A DNA stretch of 13,715 nt from an uncultured Bacteroidaceae bacterium. Its GTDB lineage: Bacteria > Bacteroidota > Bacteroidia > Bacteroidales > Bacteroidaceae. Shown here in pieces: positions 1 to 7,612 of this stretch. Location: NCBI GenBank assembly GCA_904501945.1, contig CAJGCU010000068.1, positions 1 through 13,715 on the forward strand, in the 5' to 3' direction. Each line of letters opens with the position of its first letter. Position 1 is the stretch's first letter. The position numbers were made by a program, and so were the translations under genes. The notes beneath the pieces are model-generated. The model saw only the letters and a list, made by a program, of their open reading frames with translations. It had not been told where the DNA came from and did not search any database.

Positions 1-10
1 AATTTTTGGA

Positions 11-1198
11 ATGAACGGAAATTTTGAACTTAAAGGATATAATGAATTCACTATTACAGTGACTGAGTCAAAAGCAGAAGATTTTGGTAAATATCACAGT
101 GAAATTAACAAAATTATCAATTCATACGATGGCAAATTTGACAAACGGCATGCCGGTAAAGTGGGATGTGTTTTACTGGTGCGCACTTTACATGGTCGCA
201 AGTCGCTAGAAGTAATGGGCAAGGCAGAAGGAATAACCGATGTGTATATACCCGAACAGACAGCGGAAACTCAGGAAAAATACATTGAAGACAACGACAT
301 ACGTTATGATGGAGCTTTGCTCAATAAAATTTTTGACGGCAACAAATATCAATATGTGTACATCACATTTGAAGCGGCAAAAGTAGTTCGTCCAAAGAAG
401 CAGCTGTTCATCTCATTCTTAGAAAGCAAGAATGGAAAATACAATACCATTTTTTTGACAGAAAACAAGCAGGCACGTGCCTCACTGAAACAATATATTG
501 ACATATCTACTCCTAAGGATTATGCTTCACTGTCTGAGGCAATTGATAATCCTTTACTTTGGGAAGAAGATTGTGTTGGTGGTGTAGGACAAGAGTGCGC
601 AGTACCTCGTCCTATAACCTATTTTGACATCTGTGGCACACAGCACTATGAGTTGGCGTATTCCAATGCCTTTGCTTATTTCATCAATCGCTACCCGGAT
701 TTATTTCAGAATTTTATAAAGGAGCTATACGGAAGAGAGATTAGCGATATTGTATCTATACATAGAGAAGAACACAATATCGACATCCTGATACGAACGG
801 AAAATGAATTGATAGTGATAGAGAATAAAATCAAATCACATATCAATGGCCGTATCTTCGAGCGCCATTCTGACGAAGGAGATAGAACCCAATTGGAGAA
901 ATACTATAAATATGGAACAAGCAAAGCCGACGAAGAAAACCGAGAAGTGTTATTCTGCTTGCTGACTCCCAATTACAATGATATTGATTTGACAAAATAC
1001 GTCAGGGGCGACCAATACCAGAAAATTTTTTATCGTACGGTTTACGATTTCTGCCTCAAACAAAGAGAGTACAAAGATGATTTCCATTTCCGAGATTTTG
1101 TAGAGGCCTTATATGCCCACACAAAGGACACAAGCAACGACCTCTACGAAGAAATGCGCTTATTGTTCTTGCAACGAATAAAGGAGAAAAAAAGATAA
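11..1198 (+). CDS. PD-(D/E)XK nuclease superfamily protein
   Basis: This encodes a 395-residue protein whose C-terminal half has the PD-(D/E)XK core. Asp258 lies in an IDILI strand and is followed 13 residues later by Glu271-Asn-Lys273 in a VIENKI strand; a QLEKYYKY helix (about 298-305) follows, as in the PDDEXK_4 type family. Asp258, Glu271 and Lys273 are the expected metal-binding and catalytic residues, so the fold is probably an active DNase, but the substrate is unknown. The first 200 or so residues match nothing I recognise and could be a targeting or sensing domain. The frame stays open to the left edge of the window (codons ATT TTT GGA before the ATG), so the true start may lie outside it. 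The next gene follows after 33 nt on the same strand, suggesting a shared transcript. The gene is AT-rich compared with purD and rlmL. Confidence 0.85.
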   Translation: MNGNFELKGYNEFTITVTESKAEDFGKYHSEINKIINSYDGKFDKRHAGKVGCVLLVRTLHGRKSLEVMGKAEGITDVYIPEQTAETQEKYIEDNDIRYDGALLNKIFDGNKYQYVYITFEAAKVVRPKKQLFISFLESKNGKYNTIFLTENKQARASLKQYIDISTPKDYASLSEAIDNPLLWEEDCVGGVGQECAVPRPITYFDICGTQHYELAYSNAFAYFINRYPDLFQNFIKELYGREISDIVSIHREEHNIDILIRTENELIVIENKIKSHINGRIFERHSDEGDRTQLEKYYKYGTSKADEENREVLFCLLTPNYNDIDLTKYVRGDQYQKIFYRTVYDFCLKQREYKDDFHFRDFVEALYAHTKDTSNDLYEEMRLLFLQRIKEKKR

Positions 1199-1231
1199 AT
1201 AACAAAAAAACAACTTTAATTATCTATTATT

Positions 1232-2497
1232 ATGTATAACGAGAGAATTGAATGTCTCATCAATGCCGCATTAGCAGATGGGAAATTAACAGAGAAGGAA
1301 AAGCAGATTCTTTTCAAAAATGCACAGGAGCAAGGCATTGACCTTGACGAGTTTGAGATGGTGCTTGAAGCACGTTTAACAGAACTAGAAAAGGTAAAAA
1401 AAGAAGCTGCACCTAAATCCAACAAATATGGTGACGTGAGAAAGTGTCCTGCTTGCGGATCCATGGTTCCTGCATTTAAGGGTGTCTGTCAAGAGTGTGG
1501 ATTTGAGTTTACAAATGTCGATGCCAACTTGTCGTCTAAGCAACTTGCAGATAAGTTGTTAAAGGAAGATTCTGTAGAAAAGAAAATTGAAATCATTGAG
1601 ACATTTCCCATTCCAACTTCAAAAGCAGACCTATTGGAATTCTTGACCTCTTTGAAACCACGCTTGATGGGGGAGCAAAATCAATACACTAATGCGTATT
1701 CGAAAAAATATCTAGAATGTATTGAAAAGGCTAAAACGGCTTTTGAAGGAGACAAACAGTTACAACGATTCATCGATGATTATCCTGAAATAGAGAAAAT
1801 CATCAAGTCTATGCGGGTAAAACAAAATATAGGCAAAATTATAAGCTGGATTAGGGGACACCAAGCAGCAACTGTCGTTATAATTGTCAGCATATTAACT
1901 TTCATTTTCTTTACATACGTCTGCATTGACCTAGAAGAAAGCAGAATCGAAGATGAAGCATCTCGAAAAACATTCCAAGTTGCATTGGCAAATGGGAATC
2001 TGGATAAAGCAAAAGAAATACTAAGTGAATCCCCATCATATTCTCGAGCCCAATCTTTGATTGAAGCATATATTGCAAATGATGATGTGGACAATGCTAT
2101 ATACGTTTACGAAAATGTGGGTCCTTCACATTGTAGCAGATACGAGATGAATTTTAGCATGTATTGCCATGGAGAGTACGAGAAAACATGCATGAAATTA
2201 ATCTATGAAAAACTCATTGAGCACAAGCAATTCGATAAAGCTTGGGGCTATCATCCTTTAGACTATGAAGGAGATACTTACGTAGGAAACGCTTCTTGTT
2301 ATTATCAATATATGACAGATGTTATTATCAGTTTGTGCAAGAAAGGAGAAAAATCGGAAGCTAAAAAATTTATAAATGAAAAATCCTTATGGTTCGAGAA
2401 ATATGTAGATAATGGAGATTTCAGGGAGGACTACATGAAGGATTTCTCATACACTGTAGCTAAACAAAAATTATTAAGAATAATAAACAACTATTGA
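1232..2497 (+). CDS. TerB-like / zinc-ribbon / single-TM protein with helical C-terminus
   Basis: A 421-residue protein with a mixed architecture. Residues 3-50 resemble the TerB-type helical domain, with an AALADGKLTEKEK stretch typical of that family. A zinc ribbon follows, with paired cysteines C72-x2-C75 and C86-x2-C89. Around 213-231 lies one hydrophobic segment long enough to span the membrane. The region after it (about 245-420) is helical and partly TPR-like, for example the segment around LANGNLDKAKEIL. The zinc ribbon and TerB parts would then sit on one side of the membrane and the helical repeats on the other; the strongly charged linker before the TM suggests an N-in topology, which is inference. 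The stop codon is separated from the next ATG by 1 nt, so translation with the SPFH gene is probably coupled. TerB domains are known from tellurite and stress-response systems; the role here is unknown. Confidence 0.85.
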   Translation: MYNERIECLINAALADGKLTEKEKQILFKNAQEQGIDLDEFEMVLEARLTELEKVKKEAAPKSNKYGDVRKCPACGSMVPAFKGVCQECGFEFTNVDANLSSKQLADKLLKEDSVEKKIEIIETFPIPTSKADLLEFLTSLKPRLMGEQNQYTNAYSKKYLECIEKAKTAFEGDKQLQRFIDDYPEIEKIIKSMRVKQNIGKIISWIRGHQAATVVIIVSILTFIFFTYVCIDLEESRIEDEASRKTFQVALANGNLDKAKEILSESPSYSRAQSLIEAYIANDDVDNAIYVYENVGPSHCSRYEMNFSMYCHGEYEKTCMKLIYEKLIEHKQFDKAWGYHPLDYEGDTYVGNASCYYQYMTDVIISLCKKGEKSEAKKFINEKSLWFEKYVDNGDFREDYMKDFSYTVAKQKLLRIINNY

Positions 2498-2498
2498 C

Positions 2499-3851
2499 AT
2501 GGGACTTTTTGGTAATAAGAAAGAAGGCGGCTTAATGGATATTATCCGCTGTGATGAACAAGAGTATTTGATTTGGAAATGGCGTCCATCAGGTGAAGCC
2601 AATTCTACAAAGAAAGAAAATTCCATTCGTTATGGCAGTTCGCTACGTGTAAAAGATGGTGAAGTAGCAGTATTCGTATACCCACAGGCCGACGGAAAGA
2701 TGCAAGACTTTATCGTTGGACCTCACGATAAAAAGATAGAGACAAAAAACTTTCCCATACTGACTAACCTTGTAGGTTTGGCTTGGGGTGGCAATTCTCC
2801 TTTCCAGGCAGAAATCTACTTCATCAATCTTTCGGGTATTGTACAGATAAAGTTTGGGGTGCCTTACTTTGATGTATACGACCCTCGTTTCTTGGATTTC
2901 GGTGTTCCTGTAGCTGTCCGTGGTTCTATATCATTCAATATCACAGACTATGAAGCATTCATAAAGCTTCACCGAATGATAAACTTCGATATTGACAGTT
3001 TCAAGACACAAGTAAAAGATACCGTAGTCAAAAGAGTAAAAGGAATCATTTCCAATGTGCCTACAGATTGTCAGATTCCGGTACTTCAGCTGGAACGCAA
3101 GATTATGGAGGTAAGTGATGTGGTACAGACTTATTTAGTAAGAGACTTAGCTGAAATCTTCGGAGTTAATGTCCGCAGTGTGGATATTTCAGCCATAGAA
3201 CCCGACAAAGAAAGCGAAGGCTGGAGAGAATTACGAAAGGTAACAGCAGAGCAACAAACAATGACTATCGAAGGTCAGACCATTGTCAATCTTAAAAACT
3301 TGGCAGACACACAAAGTATCAATGCTGACAACATGGCAGAAACACTTCGCATACAGCGTGAAGAGGCTCAGCGTGCCCAGCGTCTCCAAACCGAGTCGAA
3401 CTATATAGGTGCTCATGCGCTTGACCAACAAACTTCTGTGCTTCAGTCTGCTGCAAACAATCTAGGCAAGATGGGAACTATAGATGGAGGCAGAGGAAAC
3501 AGTTTGAACCCTGCTGGCATGATGACTGGCATGATGATGGGCGGTGCTATGGGAAGACAGATGGCAAACATGATGAACGATATGGGACAGCAGATGCAAC
3601 AGTCCGCCAACACTCCTCCTCCAATACCCAATATAATGTACCACGTTTCTGTGAGTGGCGCACAAAGCGGCCCTTTCACCATACAACAGTTGCAACAGAT
3701 GGCTCAAGCAGGCCAGCTGACACCGCAAACGTATGTATGGAAGCAGGGAATGCCTGCATGGGATATGGCAGGGAATCAATCAGAGTTGGCTACATTGTTT
3801 GCTCCTCCAACACCGGGCGCAGTGCCTCCTCCACCTCCTCCAACATTATAA
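2499..3851 (+). CDS. SPFH (band-7 type) protein with C-terminal GYF_2 domain
   Basis: A 450-residue protein. The first 16 residues (MGLFGNKK...MDII) and the region to about residue 235 match the bacterial SPFH/band-7 subfamily formerly called virion core protein, of which Bacillus YdjI is an example. Members form membrane-associated oligomeric scaffolds. Residues 240-310 are charged and probably coiled coil. Residues 325-370 are rich in Met and Gly and end in GRQMANMMNDMGQQM. A GYF_2 (DUF4339) domain starts at Met380, with the QSGPFTIQQLQQM and WKQGMPAWD landmarks, and a Pro-rich tail closes the protein. In related proteins the C-terminus is usually a zinc ribbon; here it is replaced by GYF_2, while the zinc ribbon is in the upstream gene. 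GYF-type folds bind Pro-rich peptides in eukaryotes, so the Pro tails of this cluster might be ligands; that is speculation. Confidence 0.9.
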   Translation: MGLFGNKKEGGLMDIIRCDEQEYLIWKWRPSGEANSTKKENSIRYGSSLRVKDGEVAVFVYPQADGKMQDFIVGPHDKKIETKNFPILTNLVGLAWGGNSPFQAEIYFINLSGIVQIKFGVPYFDVYDPRFLDFGVPVAVRGSISFNITDYEAFIKLHRMINFDIDSFKTQVKDTVVKRVKGIISNVPTDCQIPVLQLERKIMEVSDVVQTYLVRDLAEIFGVNVRSVDISAIEPDKESEGWRELRKVTAEQQTMTIEGQTIVNLKNLADTQSINADNMAETLRIQREEAQRAQRLQTESNYIGAHALDQQTSVLQSAANNLGKMGTIDGGRGNSLNPAGMMTGMMMGGAMGRQMANMMNDMGQQMQQSANTPPPIPNIMYHVSVSGAQSGPFTIQQLQQMAQAGQLTPQTYVWKQGMPAWDMAGNQSELATLFAPPTPGAVPPPPPPTL

Positions 3852-3865
3852 TAAAATAAAAGCGT

Positions 3866-4222
3866 ATGGACAATCAAAGTTTTTTCTCACTCGACCGTTT
3901 GGTGGAGTTTGGTTTAGGCATGGGTGTTGCTCGACAAATGGTGAATGTGATGAACGAGAGTATACTATCAATGTATACTCCCGGCACACAAACTCCTATG
4001 CATCCTGCGGTTACCAAGACATATTATGTGGCTATTGACGGAAGTTCTGTCGGTCCGCTCAACGATAGCGAACTGATGCAACTTATTACTCAAAAGAAGG
4101 TAAATAAAAGTACATTGACATGGATGCCCGGAATGAGCAGCTGGGAGGCCATAGAGAATGTTCCCGAAGTATTAAAGGTCGTGGCATTGACACCACCTTC
4201 ATTAAAAAACGATACAGAATAA
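3866..4222 (+). CDS. Small GYF_2 domain protein, partial paralogue of the SPFH gene C-terminus
   Basis: A 118-residue protein lying 14 nt after the SPFH gene. Residues 52-107 form a GYF_2 (DUF4339) domain (YYVAIDGSSVGPLNDSELMQ, then WMPGMSSWE). The part before it, GMGVARQMVNVMNES, aligns without gaps to GGAMGRQMANMMNDM in the linker of the SPFH protein. The gene therefore looks like a copy of the SPFH linker plus GYF_2 domain with the SPFH part lost, rather than an independent fusion. It has no signal peptide or membrane span and would act in the cytoplasm, possibly competing with or bridging to the SPFH scaffold (inference). An overlapping frame from 3733 to 4038 is a shadow without recognisable domain. 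Confidence 0.85.
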   Translation: MDNQSFFSLDRLVEFGLGMGVARQMVNVMNESILSMYTPGTQTPMHPAVTKTYYVAIDGSSVGPLNDSELMQLITQKKVNKSTLTWMPGMSSWEAIENVPEVLKVVALTPPSLKNDTE

Positions 4223-4276
4223 ATTAATTTAGTGCGGAATAATTTCGCCAACGATTAACAATTATTTTTTTAGAAT

Positions 4277-5755
4277 ATGAGAACAATTATTGGATTTTTA
4301 TTTTGTGGCTTGTTACTTTTCCCAACGTGTATATTGGCTCAAAATGCAACTGGAAAAGAAGAGTATATAATGCATGTTGAATTTGAAGATTTCAGCGACT
4401 ACAGAGAAGCAATAAAGTACAATGTACCGATATATTACGATGATGATGATAACGAAATAAAACACGGTCCATTTAAAATTAATTATAAAAAAGATTTTAC
4501 TGCTCAAGCGGGACAAAAATGTATTCTTACATATACCGCCTCAGGTAATTATGTTAACGGAAAATTGGACGGGGTTTTTACAGTAGAAGAAGTAATAACA
4601 ACAGGGAAAATAGGAACAATAAAGAATAAAGGTACGTTAAACTTTGCTAATGGCCTTCCTACCGGAACATTGACGTTTTCACAATCGGTTATAGCCGAGG
4701 CTACTCTAGCTCAGACTCTGGGTAAGGGAAGTGCAACAATAACATGCTCTGCTACTATTAAAGATAATAAGTTGGTAAGTTATAATGATGGAGAAATTAA
4801 TTTTAATATTAACGATGATGGTACATTCTCTGGAACGGAAAATGGTACGGTGTATAAAAATAGCATTAACACAAATACTTTGTATCTTAAAACTGGAAAA
4901 GCAATTAAAGCAGATTCAACAGCACAAAACTTAATAAACGCTTATATTGCAGGGAGAATGTCAAACTCGGATTTAATTGCGAAAGGTTTTTACTTGGCTC
5001 GTTCGAGCGGATGGATAGGTGAAACAGGGTTTGCTAAACTTCACGAACATTTTACGAAGTTGGAAATTAATGAATTTCTGCAGCCAGGATTGGGTGTTCA
5101 TGACGTAATCCGCTCCTTAGAGAATATAGAAATTGATCACCACTATGTTTTAAAGCGTGTAAATGTTATATCGACTGAAGAGCTAATTGCAAAAGCAAGT
5201 TTAATAAAAGATACGGACAAAGTTTATACGAAATCAGAATACATTAGCTGGTATGATACTAATGACATCGAATACACTTATTGGTATAATACTAACAATA
5301 TAAGTTTTTCTGGCGTAAACTATTATTTTACAGATGAAGCAAAACAGAAGTTAGAAGAGATTATTATAGCAGGAATTGAAGAATACCGTTTAAAGCAAGA
5401 ACGTATTGCACAAGAAGAATTGAAGAAAAAGATTCAGCCGATATGCGACTTTTTGGTATCGGAAAAATCCGCACTAAGTATTAGCTATAATACAGAAGTA
5501 GATAAATATTTTAATCCAACAGGATTAAGTTCAACATGGCGATTGGATCTGAAAAAAAAGATTAAACCATTCTGTAAAATTGCTGATTGTAAAATTTTTA
5601 GTTGTGAATCTAAGGAAGGCACAATAGTAGCCGTATTAGATATAACAAAATATAACAAAAAAGGTAATATTACATATCGTGTTCCTGTAACTATTGTTTA
5701 TGGCAAAATATTAGTGACATCAATAGATTTCTCAAATGCCACAATAGTAGAATGA
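4277..5755 (+). CDS. Secreted hypothetical protein with weak MORN-like repeats
   Basis: A 492-residue protein that I cannot assign to a named family. Residues 1-21 form a signal peptide with a hydrophobic core and a likely type I cleavage after ILA, before QN; the Cys at 18 lacks a proper lipobox. From about 50 to 140 there are short G-x-Y/F-x-N-G-x-x-x-G strands (such as NYVNGKLDGVF and NFANGLPTGTLTF) resembling degenerate MORN repeats. Around 324-346 a short motif is repeated: WYDTNDI and WYNTNNI. A charged helix covers about 357-385, and the last 110 residues look like a small alpha/beta domain. It lies 54 nt after the small GYF_2 gene and is the most AT-rich gene here (17 G+C of 60 counted at 4861-4920). 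Export to the periplasm or surface contrasts with its cytoplasmic neighbours. Confidence 0.8.
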   Translation: MRTIIGFLFCGLLLFPTCILAQNATGKEEYIMHVEFEDFSDYREAIKYNVPIYYDDDDNEIKHGPFKINYKKDFTAQAGQKCILTYTASGNYVNGKLDGVFTVEEVITTGKIGTIKNKGTLNFANGLPTGTLTFSQSVIAEATLAQTLGKGSATITCSATIKDNKLVSYNDGEINFNINDDGTFSGTENGTVYKNSINTNTLYLKTGKAIKADSTAQNLINAYIAGRMSNSDLIAKGFYLARSSGWIGETGFAKLHEHFTKLEINEFLQPGLGVHDVIRSLENIEIDHHYVLKRVNVISTEELIAKASLIKDTDKVYTKSEYISWYDTNDIEYTYWYNTNNISFSGVNYYFTDEAKQKLEEIIIAGIEEYRLKQERIAQEELKKKIQPICDFLVSEKSALSISYNTEVDKYFNPTGLSSTWRLDLKKKIKPFCKIADCKIFSCESKEGTIVAVLDITKYNKKGNITYRVPVTIVYGKILVTSIDFSNATIVE

Positions 5756-5901
5756 CGCTTAAAAAGAAAGAGTCAGTCCAACAAGTAGAGGAAGCAACCG
5801 ATAAAATACAGGTCTTAACATTTATAGTAACAACAGCAGCGATTACCATTATTAGTAGTAATCGCTGCTGTTGTTATTCTGTTGCACCTCAAAAGAGGTA
5901 A
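5752..5901 (+). CDS. Possible 49-residue membrane peptide, translationally coupled
   Basis: The ATG overlaps the TGA of the preceding gene as ATGA, a layout typical of coupled translation. The predicted peptide has a highly charged N-terminal helix (MTLKKKESVQQVEEATDK), a hydrophobic stretch (IQVLTFIVTTAAITII) that could cross the membrane, then a Cys-rich end (NRCCCY). It has no relative that I recognise. Against it, a perfect 19-bp inverted repeat that looks like a terminator occupies codons 26-42 and by itself would encode much of the hydrophobic and Cys-rich part. The frame may therefore be fortuitous. Confidence 0.3.
   Translation: MTLKKKESVQQVEEATDKIQVLTFIVTTAAITIISSNRCCCYSVAPQKR
5828..5876 (+). 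terminator. Perfect 19-bp hairpin at the end of the accessory cluster
   Basis: Left arm TAACAACAGCAGCGATTAC (5828-5846) and right arm (5858-5876) are exact reverse complements around an 11-nt loop. The following bases, TTCTGTTG, are only moderately T-rich, so it is not a textbook intrinsic terminator. Its place after the last gene of a + strand cluster, facing the convergent purD, makes termination or 3'-end protection the simplest role. It could also be a mobile-element or REP-like remnant. Confidence 0.55.
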
Positions 5902-5945
5902 GACTCTCACGTGTGCCAAAGGTGAGATTCTCATTCCTTTTGAGG
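5887..5945. repeat. Imperfect inverted repeat
   Basis: CCTCAAAAG (5887-5895) pairs exactly with CTTTTGAGG (5937-5945). Closer in, GACTCTCAC (5902-5910) pairs with GTGAGATTC (5922-5930) with one mismatch, separated by an internal loop. Together they form one long interrupted stem. It starts 11 nt after the 19-bp hairpin. No transposase gene or target-site duplication is visible. Confidence 0.5.
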
Positions 5946-6085
5946 TTGTGATTGGAGCTGAAAATGGAATGAATGTTGAGAGTGCTCGAATGAGATTGAG
6001 CTTGTTGATTTTGGGGTTCTTTAGCCTTTATTCAGACGTTAACGATTACGTATCTTCTTATATCGAACTGACATTTATTTAAATT
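5946..6085. other. Noncoding stretch without recognisable gene
   Basis: This closes a roughly 390-nt gap between the convergent accessory cluster and purD. A 66-codon frame beginning with TTG at 5882 runs through it, but its product has no domain, no good start and crosses the inverted repeats. I see no tRNA, no promoter of the TAnnTTTG type and no further repeat here. Confidence 0.5.
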
Positions 6086-6117
6086 TTTAATGGGGACAGA
6101 TACCTGCCCCCATTAAA
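6086..6117 (-). terminator. Probable purD terminator hairpin
   Basis: TTTAATGGGG (6086-6095) pairs perfectly with CCCCATTAAA (6108-6117) around 12 nt, and an inner CAG/CTG pair extends the structure. It begins 31 nt beyond the purD stop codon. On the purD strand it is followed by AATTTAAAT, a weak U tract. The symmetry would let it act on both strands, stopping readthrough from the left cluster too. Confidence 0.6.
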
Positions 6118-6147
6118 CTAAAATTGTTGAAATGAACGATGTTGAAT

Positions 6148-7446
6148 CTATTTCAGCAAGTCTTGCCCGATGTCGCGACGGAAGTATTTACCTTCGAACT
6201 TGATTTTCCCTGCTTCGGTGAAAGACTTGACGAGTGCCTCGTTCTGTGTCTCGCCGTATGAGCTGACTGCGATGACACGACCACCAGCTGTGACCACCTT
6301 GCCTTCTTTGAGGGCGGTACCTGCATGGAAGACAACGGAGCCTTTTACGTCTTCTATACCCGTAATTTCGAATCCTTTCTGATAGTCTTGAGGATAGCCG
6401 CCACTGACCATCATGACGCAGACAGCAGCACGGGGGTCGAACTCAAGAGTCTTGGTGTCGAGATTGCCTTCTGCCACACCTTCGAGCAGGTCAACAAGGT
6501 CGCTCTTGATGCGCAACATCACGGTTTCTGTCTCTGGGTCACCCATACGCACATTGTACTCGATGACAACAGGGTCGCCAGCCTTGGCATAGGCATAATC
6601 GCGGTCAACCTTAATCAAGCCGAGGAAGATGAAACCCTTGTAGTCGATGCCATCGGCTGCAAGACCTTCTACTGTTGGCTTCACGATTCGCTCTTCTACC
6701 TTCTTCATCCACTCTGCATCGGCAAATGGCACTGGAGAAACGCTGCCCATACCACCGGTGTTCAAACCGGTGTCGCCTTCGCCAATACGCTTGTAGTCTT
6801 TTGCCTCTGGCAGAATCTTGTAGTTCTTTCCGTCGGTAAGCACGAACACGGAGCACTCGATACCTGAAAGGAACTCCTCAACAACAACGGTTGCACTTGC
6901 CTCGCCAAACATGCCATCGAGCATGCCACGGAACTCTTTCTTTGCCTCGTCAAGTGTGGGCAGAATCAGAACGCCCTTACCAGCGCAAAGGCCATCGGCC
7001 TTCAGCACGTAGGGTGGCTGAAGCGTCTCGAGAAAAGCAATGCCTTCTTCGATGTTGGTACCGTTGAATGAGCGATAGGCTGCTGTCGGGATGCCATGAC
7101 GCTGCATGAAACTCTTGGCAAAGTCTTTGCTGCCTTCCAGCACGGCGCCAGCTTTGCTGGGACCTATCACGGGAATGTCCTTCAGACTTTCATCTTGCTT
7201 GAAGAAATCGTAAACGCCTTTCACCAGAGGATCTTCAGGACCAACAACAACCATATCGATGCTATTGGCCAGCACAAACTCCTTAATTCCCACAAAGTCA
7301 TCTGCCTTCAAGGGCACATTTTCGCCTGCATCTACTGTACCGGCATTGCCAGGCGCAATAAAAAGTTTCTCTATCTTCTGGCTCTGTGCTATCTTCCAAG
7401 CCAAGGCGTGCTCTCTGCCGCCACTACCAAGCAAAAGTAATTTCAT
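6148..7446 (-). CDS. purD: Phosphoribosylamine-glycine ligase (GAR synthetase)
   Basis: PurD joins glycine to 5-phosphoribosylamine with ATP, the second step of purine biosynthesis, in the cytoplasm. The 432-residue length is normal for the family. Seen in order: the N-terminal dinucleotide-like loop GSGGREHA (7-14), [28 protein letters not shown], the ATP-grasp segment [11 protein letters not shown], the [11 protein letters not shown] loop, and the metal-binding [10 protein letters not shown]. All key residues of the family appear present. I chose the ATG at 7446: a TTG-started extension to 7506 would add 20 residues of no family likeness and would run across the promoter. The gene stands alone on its strand, divergent from cysE. 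Its G+C content is clearly higher than that of the accessory cluster (36 of 60 counted at 6961-7020). Confidence 0.97.
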   Translation of the reverse strand: MKLLLLGSGGREHALAWKIAQSQKIEKLFIAPGNAGTVDAGENVPLKADDFVGIKEFVLANSIDMVVVGPEDPLVKGVYDFFKQDESLKDIPVIGPSKAGAVLEGSKDFAKSFMQRHGIPTAAYRSFNGTNIEEGIAFLETLQPPYVLKADGLCAGKGVLILPTLDEAKKEFRGMLDGMFGEASATVVVEEFLSGIECSVFVLTDGKNYKILPEAKDYKRIGEGDTGLNTGGMGSVSPVPFADAEWMKKVEERIVKPTVEGLAADGIDYKGFIFLGLIKVDRDYAYAKAGDPVVIEYNVRMGDPETETVMLRIKSDLVDLLEGVAEGNLDTKTLEFDPRAAVCVMMVSGGYPQDYQKGFEITGIEDVKGSVVFHAGTALKEGKVVTAGGRVIAVSSYGETQNEALVKSFTEAGKIKFEGKYFRRDIGQDLLK

Positions 7447-7474
7447 CTTTTTGAACGTTTTTTGATTTCTGCCA

Positions 7475-7506
7475 CAAAGATAGGCATTAAAATTGATAAT
7501 TGACAA
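7475..7506 (-). promoter_or_regulatory. purD promoter (Bacteroidetes type)
   Basis: On the minus strand TATCTTTG (7482-7475) matches the Bacteroidetes -7 element TAnnTTTG. A TTG at 7506-7504 lies 21 nt upstream, as expected for the -33 element. The leader to the purD ATG would be about 20-25 nt. This also excludes the longer reading-frame start. Confidence 0.65.
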
Positions 7507-7565
7507 TTCACGATTAACAATTCACGTAACAGATAGAAAAATTATCAATTATCAATTGTCAATTG
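7491..7565. repeat. TCAATT heptad repeats between divergent promoters
   Basis: On the + strand three tandem heptads TCAATTA, TCAATTG, TCAATTG occupy 7545-7565. The mirror set TCAATTA, TCAATTT occurs on the minus strand within 7490-7503. The 13-mer AATTGATAATTGA (7491-7503) is the exact reverse complement of 7545-7557. Between them AATTCACG is repeated at 7505-7512 and 7519-7526, a 14-nt period. Both promoter -33 boxes are a TTG joined to a TCAATT heptad. Confidence 0.6.
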
Positions 7566-7585
7566 CCATGAAATAATTACCTTTG
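7556..7585 (+). promoter_or_regulatory. cysE-rlmL promoter (Bacteroidetes type)
   Basis: TACCTTTG (7578-7585) matches TAnnTTTG, with TTG at 7556-7558 and a 19-nt spacer. Transcription would start near 7592, leaving about 20 nt before the ATG at 7613. A candidate TTG start at 7583 falls inside this promoter and is therefore unlikely. Confidence 0.65.
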
Positions 7586-7612
7586 CAGCAAAATGTTATT
7601 CAACTCAAAAAA

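Noticed and set aside
3443..3779. Two minus-strand frames opposite the SPFH linker and GYF_2 region
   Set aside because: Cys/His-rich composition results from reading Met/Gly and Gln codons backwards; no start signal or domain.
5882..6082. 66-codon frame after the hairpin
   Set aside because: TTG start, crosses inverted repeats, product unlike any known family.
5752..6147. Possible CRISPR array, insertion sequence or tRNA in the gap
   Set aside because: Only single inverted repeats are seen; no regular direct repeats with spacers, no transposase and no cloverleaf.
6325..6867. 180-codon + strand frame inside purD
   Set aside because: Antisense shadow of a strongly conserved gene; product is His/Cys-rich without any domain.
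7447..7506. TTG-initiated 20-residue extension of purD
   Set aside because: Runs through the TAnnTTTG promoter and precedes the conserved [14 protein letters not shown] start.
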